The position numbers were made by a program, and so were the translations under genes. The notes beneath the pieces are model-generated. The model saw nothing but the letters and a program-made list of their open reading frames with translations. It was not told the origin of the DNA and searched no databases. A stretch of DNA of 8,207 nt. Source: Clostridia bacterium (GTDB taxonomy: Bacteria > Bacillota > Clostridia > Christensenellales > Borkfalkiaceae). This document shows, piece by piece, positions 1 through 6,329 of this stretch; position 1 is the stretch's first letter, and every line of letters starts with the position of its first letter. Location of the stretch: assembly GCA_900767195.1 (NCBI GenBank), contig CAAFYG010000021.1:1-8207 (forward strand), written 5' to 3'.

Positions 1-537
1 CTGGACGCCGAGCTGAAAAAACTTGCCGAAGATTACGAACACGAACATGAACATGCACACGAACACCATCACCATGACGACGATGACGATGACGAGTGTT
101 GCTGCCATGAACATGAACACGAGCATCACCACCATGATGATGACGATGACGACGAGTGCTGCTGCCATGAGCATGAACACGAGCATCATCACCATGATGA
201 TGACGATGACGACAAGTGCTGCTGCCATGAACATGGACACGAGCATCATCACCATCACCACGCGGACGAGGTGTTTACTTCGTGGGGCTTGGAAACGGCG
301 CATAAATTCGGCGAAGAAGAGCTGAAAAATGCGCTGAAAGAATTGCAGAACGAGGAAAAATACGGCACGGTGCTGCGCGCGAAGGGCATTGTGGACGGCG
401 GCGAGCATTGGTGGCATTTCGACTACGTGCCGGGCGAGCCGGACGTGCGCACGGGTGCGGCTGGCGCGACGGGGCGGCTTTGCGTGATCGGCTGCAAGCT
501 GAACGAGGACGCGCTGAAAGAGCTTTTTAAGGCGTAA
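1..537 (+). CDS. CobW/COG0523-family GTPase, C-terminal part, with His/Asp/Cys repeats (5' end outside window)
   Basis: The reading frame is open from base 1 to the TAA at 535-537, giving 178 visible residues; the GTPase domain and start codon lie left of the window. Visible residues 13-87 are an extremely His-, Asp- and Cys-rich linker (31 His, 18 Asp, 9 Cys) built from 20-residue repeats. Residues from about 90 to 178 match the CobW C-terminal domain: a SWGLET segment, then GTVLRAKGIV, WWHFDY and GRLCVIGCKLNEDALKELF. COG0523 proteins are GTP-dependent metallochaperones or metal-insertion factors for Zn, Co or Ni, acting in the cytoplasm. His-rich linkers of this kind are typical of zinc-related members. 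It is followed 35 bp downstream by a second CobW-like gene and is probably cotranscribed with it. The exact metal cannot be read from the sequence. Family assignment is confident; the subfamily is not. Confidence 0.88.
   Translation: MDAELKKLAEDYEHEHEHAHEHHHHDDDDDDECCCHEHEHEHHHHDDDDDDECCCHEHEHEHHHHDDDDDDKCCCHEHGHEHHHHHHADEVFTSWGLETAHKFGEEELKNALKELQNEEKYGTVLRAKGIVDGGEHWWHFDYVPGEPDVRTGAAGATGRLCVIGCKLNEDALKELFKA
46..261 (+). repeat. 60-bp in-frame tandem repeat encoding a His/Asp/Cys metal-binding array
   Basis: Three full 60-bp units (61-120, 121-180, 181-240) are flanked by partial units on both sides (about 46-60 and 241-261). The encoded unit is EHHHHDDDDDDECCCHEHEH. Units 1 and 2 differ at 10 bases yet encode the same 20 residues. 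Units 2 and 3 differ at 4 bases, two of which change a residue (E to K, E to G). The array joins the GTPase domain to the CobW C-terminal domain and probably buffers or hands over metal ions. His, Asp and CCC clusters are all plausible ligands. Confidence 0.93.
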
Positions 538-572
538 AATTTTATCGGAAAAGCTTTTATTACGGAGAAAAT

Positions 573-1538
573 ATGAAAAAATTACCCGAAGAAACTCCCG
601 TATACCTTTTTATGGGGTTTCTGGAATCCGGAAAGACGAAATTTATACAGGAAACGCTGGAAGATAAACGCTTCTACTCGGGCGAAAAGACGCTTTTGCT
701 TGTAACTGAAGAGGGTGAAGAGGAGTACGATCCTTCGAAATTCTTAGTGAAAGACGTGACGATGAAAACCGTTTCGAAAGAAGAAATGACGGTGGAAAAT
801 CTCACGAAATGGCAACTTGAATCGGACAGCGATCGCGTAATTGTGGAATACAACGGGATGTGGATGATCGATACGCTGTTTGAAGCGATGCCCGAAGGGT
901 GGTTTTTGACGCAGGTGATGGCGTTTTTCGATTCTTCTACCTTTGTGAGCTATAACGCGAATATGAGACAGCTGACTTTCGATAAACTGAAAAATACGCA
1001 GATGGCGGTTTTTAATCGGTTTCCCGATGACGACGACGGAACGCTCAAAACCGAGCTGCATAAAATCGTACGGGCGGTGACGCGTCAGGCGGACATTGTG
1101 TACGAACACGCGAGCGGTAAGGCGGAATACGACGATACCGTAGATCCGATGCCCTACGATATGAACGCGCCCGTGATTGAGATTGCTGACAGAGATTATG
1201 CGCTCTTTTATCGCGATCTATCCGAAAATATGGACGCGTACATCGGTAAAACCGTGCGATTCAAGGGCTTGGTGGTGAGCGATAAACGCTTGCCCGAAAA
1301 CAGTATCGTGATCGGCAGACATATTATGACGTGCTGTGAGGCGGATATTCAGTACAGCGGTCTGGCGTGCGTGATCAACGTGCCGTTCGAGCCTTTGAAA
1401 ACGCGCGACTGGGCGGAAGTTACGGCGAAAATCGTGTACGAAAAGCATACGGTGTATAAGGGGAAAGGGCCTGTGCTGATGGCGTCGGAAATTAAGAAAT
1501 GCGAGCCGCCGGAAGAACAGTTGGCTACGTTTTATTGA
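573..1538 (+). CDS. CobW-like GTPase fused to a DUF1980/TIGR03943-like C-terminal domain
   Basis: 321 residues, starting at an ATG with GGAG at 564-567, 5 nt upstream. Residues 10-35 form a P-loop with Walker A GFLESGKT (15-22), as in COG0523 GTPases. LLLVTEEGEEEYD (41-53) corresponds to the family's conserved N-E-x-G-E...D stretch, and VIVEYNGMW (89-97) to the Walker B region. The usual GCxCC metal motif between Walker A and B is absent, and the guanine-recognition NKxD is replaced by NRFPDD (148-153). From about 225 the protein resembles the C-terminal domain of DUF1980/TIGR03943 (YcgQ-like) proteins: VRFKGLV, then IGRHIMTCCEADIQYSGL with a Cys pair at 254-255, and DWAEV. In Firmicutes such proteins are commonly found next to CobW GTPases and a COG0701 permease, so a role in metal trafficking is inferred. 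The permease would lie to the left, outside the window. Cytoplasmic; no signal peptide or membrane segment is seen. Confidence 0.75.
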   Translation: MKKLPEETPVYLFMGFLESGKTKFIQETLEDKRFYSGEKTLLLVTEEGEEEYDPSKFLVKDVTMKTVSKEEMTVENLTKWQLESDSDRVIVEYNGMWMIDTLFEAMPEGWFLTQVMAFFDSSTFVSYNANMRQLTFDKLKNTQMAVFNRFPDDDDGTLKTELHKIVRAVTRQADIVYEHASGKAEYDDTVDPMPYDMNAPVIEIADRDYALFYRDLSENMDAYIGKTVRFKGLVVSDKRLPENSIVIGRHIMTCCEADIQYSGLACVINVPFEPLKTRDWAEVTAKIVYEKHTVYKGKGPVLMASEIKKCEPPEEQLATFY

Positions 1539-1601
1539 GATTTTTTATTGGGCTGTGATTGAAAAAGAGCGGCGGAAACGCGGCGAAAATCTGTGTAAAG
1601 T

Positions 1602-2960
1602 ATGAAAATTATTATTGTCGGTCTTGGAAAAGTTGGCAGAAATATTTTGCGTTGTCTCACGGACGAGGAACGCGACGTGACGGTGCTCGATACAAACGAG
1701 AAAAAAGTGCGTTCCGCCGTGGAAACGTATGACGTAAACGGTATTTGCGGCAACGGCTGTATTGCGGACGATTTAAAAGAGGCGGGGGCGGCTACGGCGG
1801 GAATGATCGTTGCCGTGACGCCTTCGGACGAGCAGAACGTTTTATGCTGCATGATCGCGAAATCTTTGGGGGTGAAGTATGCCGTGGCGCGCGTGCGCGA
1901 TCCCGCGTACAGCAAACAGATTGATTTCATGCGCGAAAAATTGGGCGTGGACAGGCTGGTAAACCCCGAGCGGGCGTTGGCAGAGGAAGTGGGACGCATT
2001 TTGCGCTTTCCTTCCGCCGAGCAAGTGTATTCGTTCGGCGACGGAAAGGCGGAAATTGTGGAAATGACTTTGCCCGCCGGCTGCGCCTTATGCGGAAAAA
2101 AACTTTCGGAAGTGGTTTCGCGCGATAAAAAATACAGTATTCTGATTGCTACGGTGACGAGAAACGGGCATACGTTCGTGCCGAGAGGCGATACGATTTT
2201 GTGCGAAAAAGACGTGGTGAACGTGTGCGGAAAACATTACGATATCAGCGATTTTTTACATTCTTACGGCATGCTGAAGCGTAAAGGTCAGTATGTGATG
2301 CTCCTCGGGGCGAACAAAAAGACTTATTATCTTGCCGAGCAGCTGGAAAAAAACGGGTTTATCGTGAAGATTATTTCGCCGAATCGCGAAAAATGCGAAC
2401 AGTTGAAAAATACGCTGCATTCCACAACGTTGGTTTGCGCCGATTTCAACGATCCCGAAGTGCTGGAAGCAGAGGGAATCGATGACGCGGACGCGTTTCT
2501 GGCGGTTTCCGATTACGACGAAAACAATGTGATGACTTCGTTGTACGCGAAAAACAGGCGCGTTCCGAAAGTGATTACCGTGATTACCAACGACAGGTAC
2601 GACGGGCTTTTCGACTGCATCGATCTCGACGGAATTATTTCGCCGTACCATGTGGTGGCACAGGAAATTTCGAAGTACGTACGTTCTCTGGCGGTGCCGG
2701 AGGGCAGCGGCATTTTGTCGCTTTATAAAATTGCGGACGAGGAAGCGGAGGCTCTGGAATTTTCGATCAACGGAAATCGCGAATATGCGGGAAAGGCATT
2801 GAAAGAACTTTCTTTAAAAGACGGCGTTCTGATTGCGGCGGTGATCCGCGGCAAAAATCTGATTGTGCCGAACGGCGGCACGGTGCTGGAAGACAGCGAT
2901 CTTGTGATTCTGGTGACAACGAGAGAGCTTGTATCTTCTTTGGACGACGTACTGAAATGA
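1602..2960 (+). CDS. trkA: Trk system potassium uptake protein TrkA (two RCK modules)
   Basis: 452 residues, close to the 458 of E. coli TrkA. It is the cytoplasmic, nucleotide-binding gating subunit of the TrkH potassium transporter. The order is TrkA_N (1-125), TrkA_C (about 140-220), TrkA_N (about 229-350), TrkA_C (about 368-452). The first Rossmann domain has an intact glycine motif, MKIIIVGLGKVG (G7, G9, G12), and an acidic residue at the end of beta-2 (VLD, D30), as expected for NAD(H) binding. In the second module the corresponding segment is VMLLGANKKTYYLA (232-245), which lacks the GxGxxG pattern. The ATG at 1602 gives the canonical TrkA N-terminus directly, but only a weak ribosome binding site is seen before it. 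trkH follows after 45 bp, so the two form an operon. The 63-bp gap upstream shows neither a terminator nor a convincing promoter, so readthrough from the GTPase genes is possible. Confidence 0.95.
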   Translation: MKIIIVGLGKVGRNILRCLTDEERDVTVLDTNEKKVRSAVETYDVNGICGNGCIADDLKEAGAATAGMIVAVTPSDEQNVLCCMIAKSLGVKYAVARVRDPAYSKQIDFMREKLGVDRLVNPERALAEEVGRILRFPSAEQVYSFGDGKAEIVEMTLPAGCALCGKKLSEVVSRDKKYSILIATVTRNGHTFVPRGDTILCEKDVVNVCGKHYDISDFLHSYGMLKRKGQYVMLLGANKKTYYLAEQLEKNGFIVKIISPNREKCEQLKNTLHSTTLVCADFNDPEVLEAEGIDDADAFLAVSDYDENNVMTSLYAKNRRVPKVITVITNDRYDGLFDCIDLDGIISPYHVVAQEISKYVRSLAVPEGSGILSLYKIADEEAEALEFSINGNREYAGKALKELSLKDGVLIAAVIRGKNLIVPNGGTVLEDSDLVILVTTRELVSSLDDVLK

Positions 2961-3005
2961 GATGTGATTTTTTTTTGCGGATATCGTTTTGATTTGTGAG
3001 GCGTT

Positions 3006-4469
3006 ATGAAATATCGTTCCGTACTCGGAGGACTCGGAAAAATTCTTGCTTTTTCGGCGATTTTTTATGTTTTCCCCGTGATCGTAACTTTACTATATAA
3101 AGAATATGCGGCATTGCCCGGATTTCTGATCGCTTGCGGTATTTCTGCGGCAAGCGGCGGGGCGATGCTGCTCATTTCGCGCGGGGCGAGAAAGATCAGG
3201 CACAGAGAAGCATTGGTGATCGTTGGGCTTTGCTGGATTCTTGTTTCTTTGATCGGCGCGTTGCCTGCGGTGATCGGCGGGTACATACCTTCGTTTATAG
3301 ACAGCTTTTTTGAAACCGTTTCCGGATTTACTACGACGGGCGCAACGATTTTAACCGATTTTAATTTGCCGAAATCCATTCATTTCTGGCGCGCGTTTAC
3401 GCATTGGCTGGGCGGCATGGGGATTCTTGTATTTATGCTTGCCGTATTGCCGACGCGCGGCGGCGACGGGTTTCAGTTGATGAAATTCGAATCGCCCGGT
3501 CCGCAGGCAGGGAAACTTGTGAGCAAAATTCGCAGCACGGCGCTGATTTTGTATCTTTTGTATTTTGTGCTGACGATTGCGGAATTTATTTTTCTTCTTT
3601 TCGGGAAAATTCCCGTATATGACAGCCTGATTCTGGCAATGTCTACCGCAGGTACGGGCGGATTTACTTCGACGGCGGCGAGCGTGGCGGAATATCGAAG
3701 CGTTTACGCGGACATTGTTATCACCGTGTTTATGTTTATTTTTTCGGTGAATTTTTCGCTGTATTACCTTGTATTGATCGGCAATGTGAAATCTGCGCTG
3801 AAAGACGAGGAATTTCGGTTTTATACGATATTTATTCTTTCATGCATACTTGTGATTACGCTGGATAATACTTTCCGATTCGCCGAATACGGAAAGAATT
3901 TCTTTACCGCGCTGCACTACTCGGCATTTACCGTGATTTCTACTTCTTCTACAACGGGGTTTGTTTTAACCGATTACGGGCAGTGGTCGAATTTCTCTCA
4001 ATGCATGATACTGCTTGTGATGATTGTTGGCAGCATGGCGGGATCGACGGGGGGCGGACTGAAAGCTTCGCGCGCGCTGATTTTATTAAAAGCGAGCCGC
4101 TGCGATACGGCTAAATTTTTGCGCCCGAATGCTGTGTATACGATGAAAATGAACGGCAAGCCGCTTTCGGAAAGCGTGGTTTCGGAAGTAAAAAATTTCT
4201 TTTTCGTTGCCGTGGCGCTGGCGATAATTTCGTGCCTTTTGCTTTCGCTTGATCCCGCGTGCGATTTTATGACTTCGGTGACGTCGTTTTTAACCTGTTT
4301 TAACAACGTTGGCCCCGGGCTTTCGAAAATTATTCCGCCGACGGGCAGCTTTGCGCCGTTGCATGCGCTTTCGAAATTTTATCTTTCTTTGGTGATGCTG
4401 ATCGGGCGACTTGAAATTTTTCCCGTGTTTTTGTTGCTTGTGCCGAAAACGTGGGAAAAGAGATGTTGA
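3006..4469 (+). CDS. trkH: Trk system potassium transporter, membrane subunit TrkH/KtrB family
   Basis: 487 residues of very hydrophobic sequence. This is the K+-conducting membrane subunit of the SKT superfamily, with four M1-P-M2 repeats. The four pore-loop filter segments are visible: SGFTTTGAT (106-114), STAGTGGF (213-220), STSSTTGF (312-319) and FNNVGPG (432-438), each with the expected filter glycine. The GSMAGSTGGGLKASR stretch (342-356) matches the conserved gating loop in the third repeat, and the IGRLEIFP motif (466-473) near the C-terminus is also typical. The ATG is preceded by GTGAGG at 2996-3001. It lies directly behind trkA, whose product should bind its cytoplasmic face. At 487 residues it matches TrkH (483 in E. 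coli) better than the shorter KtrB, and the full-length two-RCK TrkA partner supports calling it TrkH. A strong terminator follows at 4506-4542. Confidence 0.95.
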   Translation: MKYRSVLGGLGKILAFSAIFYVFPVIVTLLYKEYAALPGFLIACGISAASGGAMLLISRGARKIRHREALVIVGLCWILVSLIGALPAVIGGYIPSFIDSFFETVSGFTTTGATILTDFNLPKSIHFWRAFTHWLGGMGILVFMLAVLPTRGGDGFQLMKFESPGPQAGKLVSKIRSTALILYLLYFVLTIAEFIFLLFGKIPVYDSLILAMSTAGTGGFTSTAASVAEYRSVYADIVITVFMFIFSVNFSLYYLVLIGNVKSALKDEEFRFYTIFILSCILVITLDNTFRFAEYGKNFFTALHYSAFTVISTSSTTGFVLTDYGQWSNFSQCMILLVMIVGSMAGSTGGGLKASRALILLKASRCDTAKFLRPNAVYTMKMNGKPLSESVVSEVKNFFFVAVALAIISCLLLSLDPACDFMTSVTSFLTCFNNVGPGLSKIIPPTGSFAPLHALSKFYLSLVMLIGRLEIFPVFLLLVPKTWEKRC

Positions 4470-4505
4470 TTCCGACATTTCGATGACAGATTGTTGTATG
4501 TGAAA

Positions 4506-4542
4506 AATCCGGCGGACGAGCAAGCGGCTCATCCGCCGGATT
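4506..4542. terminator. Bidirectional intrinsic terminator between convergent trkH and aspA
   Basis: A perfect 11-bp stem, AATCCGGCGGA (4506-4516) with TCCGCCGGATT (4532-4542), continues after one C/A mismatch into GAGC/GCTC around the 5-nt loop AAGCG. On the + strand it is followed by TTGTTTTAT, and on the - strand by a T-run (complement of the A-run 4503-4507). It therefore serves both trkH (+) and aspA (-), whose stops lie 37 bp and 30 bp away. Confidence 0.92.
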
Positions 4543-4572
4543 GTTTTATGCCGGCTTATTATTTGTTGCGGA

Positions 4573-5967
4573 TCAGACGCTTTCTTTCGGCTCGGTCATG
4601 GCGTAGGGGTTAAGAATTTTTTCGAGTTCGGCTTCTGCCATAATATGTTTTTCAAGAACAAGATCTTTGATCTTTACGTTACGTTTCAAGGCTTCTTTGG
4701 CAAGATCCGCCGCTTTTTTGTAGCCGATATACGGATTCAGAGCGGTGACGGTGCCTACGCTTTCGTAGACGAGTTTTTCGCAGCGTTCGCGGTTGACTCG
4801 TATGCCTTTGATACAGTTTTCTACGAGCGTATTCACGGCGCCGTTGAGCGTGTGAAGCGATTCGAAAAGTTTATAAAAAATTACGGGTTCGAAAGCGTTT
4901 AATTCGAGTTGCCCCGCTTCGGCGGCAAGGGTGATTGCCGTATCGTTGCCGATGACGGAAAACGCCACCTGAGAAACAACTTCGGGTATGACGGGATTGA
5001 CTTTACCCGGCATGATCGACGAGCCGTTTTGTTTTGCGGGCAGTACGATTTCTTCCAGTCCGGTTTTAGGTCCGCTTGCTAAAAGACGAAGATCGTTGCA
5101 CATTTTGGATAGTGTGACGGCAAGCGTTTTTAATGCGCCGGATACATAGACGAATCCGTCACAATTTTGCGTGGAGTCGATCAGATCTTCCGCCTGTTTT
5201 AAATTGTAGCCGGTTTCTTTATTCAATTCGGGAACAATTCCGCCGAGATATTCTTTTTTTACGTTGATCGCCGTGCCGATCGCCGTGCCGCCGATATTTA
5301 CCGTGTGCATTTCGCGAACGGCGGTTTCGAGAAGGCGCAAACTCCTTTTTACGCCCGATGCATACGCTTTAAATTCCTGCCCGAGGCGAATAGGGACGGC
5401 ATCTTCAAGCTGCGTTCTGCCCATTTTGATAACGTCGTCGAAATCGCGCGCCTTTTCTTCAAGCGCTGCAATCAAGGTTTGTAAGCTATCCGTAAGGTCT
5501 TGCGCGTAGCCGATTACCGTCATTTTTCCTGCCGTGGGGATAACGTCGTTGGTGGATTGCGAACAATTCACGTGATCGTTCGGGTGGCAAAGGTATTCGC
5601 CTTTCTTACCTCCGAGAAGTTCTGTGGCGCGGTTGGCGATCACTTCGTTTACATTCATGTTTACCGTTGTGCCTGCGCCGCCCTGAATGGCATCGGTGAC
5701 GAAATCGCCGTCGAATTTTCCGCTCAACGCTTCGTCGCAGGCGGCGACGATCGCTTCGGAAACGGCGTGGGAAATTGTTTCGGATCCGGCGTTGACAATT
5801 GCTGCCGCTTTTTTGATTTTGACGATGTTTTTAATAAAACGATCGTTCATTTTTACGCCTGTGATATTGAAATTTCGGCAGCCCCGGCTTGTCTGAACGC
5901 CGTAGTATACGTTTTCGGGGATTTCGAGCGAGCCGATCGAATCGCTTTCGATTCTTGTTTTTTCCAT
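4573..5967 (-). CDS. aspA: Aspartate ammonia-lyase (aspartase)
   Basis: 464 residues from the ATG at 5965-5967. The enzyme reversibly deaminates L-aspartate to fumarate and ammonia in the cytoplasm as a homotetramer of the aspartase/fumarase superfamily. Motifs in order: VYYGVQTSRG (20-29), QGGAGTTVNMNVNEV (95-109), HPNDHVNCSQSTND (128-141), MGRTQLEDAVP (182-192), GGTAIGT (226-232), and the superfamily signature GSSIMPGKVNP (315-325) with the catalytic Ser loop. The continuation VIPEVVSQV and QLELNAFEPV fit aspartases rather than class II fumarases, which have a TQCEA-type continuation. An in-frame TTG at 6028-6030 would add 21 residues, but it abuts the promoter -10 and so cannot be in the transcript; the ATG also gives the usual N-terminus. 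GGAG lies 14 nt before the ATG, longer than ideal. Monocistronic: its own promoter upstream and a terminator downstream. Confidence 0.95.
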   Translation of the reverse strand: MEKTRIESDSIGSLEIPENVYYGVQTSRGCRNFNITGVKMNDRFIKNIVKIKKAAAIVNAGSETISHAVSEAIVAACDEALSGKFDGDFVTDAIQGGAGTTVNMNVNEVIANRATELLGGKKGEYLCHPNDHVNCSQSTNDVIPTAGKMTVIGYAQDLTDSLQTLIAALEEKARDFDDVIKMGRTQLEDAVPIRLGQEFKAYASGVKRSLRLLETAVREMHTVNIGGTAIGTAINVKKEYLGGIVPELNKETGYNLKQAEDLIDSTQNCDGFVYVSGALKTLAVTLSKMCNDLRLLASGPKTGLEEIVLPAKQNGSSIMPGKVNPVIPEVVSQVAFSVIGNDTAITLAAEAGQLELNAFEPVIFYKLFESLHTLNGAVNTLVENCIKGIRVNRERCEKLVYESVGTVTALNPYIGYKKAADLAKEALKRNVKIKDLVLEKHIMAEAELEKILNPYAMTEPKESV

Positions 5968-6020
5968 AGCTGTGTTTTGCGCTCCGTGATTATTTGTTTT
6001 TTCGATTGTTACTTTATGAA

Positions 6021-6049
6021 AGTATACCAAATCGTGAAGTGTTCGTCAA
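6021..6049 (-). promoter_or_regulatory. Sigma-A/sigma-70-type promoter of aspA
   Basis: Read on the - strand, TTGACG (6049-6044) and TATACT (6026-6021) are separated by exactly 17 bp; each hexamer is one base from consensus. Transcription should start near 6014, giving a leader of about 45-50 nt before the ATG at 5967. The promoter also settles the start codon, because the farther upstream in-frame TTG (6030-6028) lies inside the spacer. Confidence 0.85.
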
Positions 6050-6155
6050 GCAAAACTCGCGCGCTCTCAACAGGATAAAATAATTTTCATAACGGAGTAT
6101 CGGATAATCGAAAAAATCGATTGAAGCAAAGCGAAAAAAGCAAAAAAATTTTATA

Positions 6156-6185
6156 CGGCGGAAAAATGCGGCGGAAAAATGCGGC
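6156..6185 (+). repeat. 13-bp tandem repeat in the aspA/ZIP intergenic region
   Basis: CGGCGGAAAAATG occurs perfectly twice in tandem (6156-6168, 6169-6181) and is followed by a partial third copy, CGGC (6182-6185). It is non-coding as far as can be seen, and its function is unknown. Confidence 0.85.
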
Positions 6186-6251
6186 ACGTTTTCGGGCGGC
6201 CCGGAATATATTGATAACAGGACGGAAAACGGCGCGCGGCTCGATTTTCGA

Positions 6252-6280
6252 TTTGCTTTGTTTGCTTTGTTTGTTGTTTG
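6252..6280 (+). repeat. T/G-rich 9-bp tandem repeat upstream of the ZIP gene
   Basis: TTTGCTTTG is repeated exactly at 6252-6260 and 6261-6269, then degenerates into TTTGTTGTTTG (6270-6280). It lies 50-78 bp before the ZIP start codon and could be in its leader. No function is evident. Confidence 0.75.
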
Positions 6281-6329
6281 TCGGCGAGAGCGGCGGCGCG
6301 GTTGAACCGTTTTGCAAGAGGTTGTACCG

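Larger units (their letters stand above)
5968..6329. other. Divergent intergenic region between aspA and the ZIP gene
   Basis: 362 bp separate the divergent starts. The aspA promoter occupies 6021-6049. The rest is purine-rich on the + strand at about 6100-6190 and then T/G-rich at 6240-6280, with two short tandem repeats. I find no good -35/-10 pair for the ZIP gene; TTGATA at 6211-6216 has no partner at the right spacing. Short reading frames here lack a ribosome binding site and recognisable sequence, so I do not call genes in them. Confidence 0.6.

Noticed and set aside
23..325. A + strand open frame of about 100 codons rich in Met, Thr and Asn over the repeat array
   Set aside because: It is the +1 shadow of the His/Asp/Cys repeat codons. 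The CobW frame through the same bases joins a recognisable CobW C-terminal domain.
551..560. AAAAGCTTTT palindrome between the two GTPase genes as a terminator
   Set aside because: It has no loop and no GC-rich stem, and the following gene starts within 20 bases with a good ribosome binding site.
744..1109. A - strand open frame opposite the second GTPase gene
   Set aside because: It has no family resemblance, no ribosome binding site, and is fully opposite a well-supported gene.
1521..1550. Possible promoter TTGGCT-17-TTTATT before trkA
   Set aside because: Only four of six bases match in each hexamer, it overlaps the end of the preceding gene, and there is no supporting context.
5500..6078. 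A long + strand open frame opposite the aspA 5' region
   Set aside because: It is antisense to highly conserved aspartase motifs and crosses the aspA promoter; its translation is Cys/Phe/Val-rich and unlike any family I know.
6107..6253. Long-range inverted repeat AATCGAAAA (6107-6115) with TTTTCGATT (6245-6253)
   Set aside because: Nine AT-rich base pairs over about 130 nt are likely by chance in this biased region.
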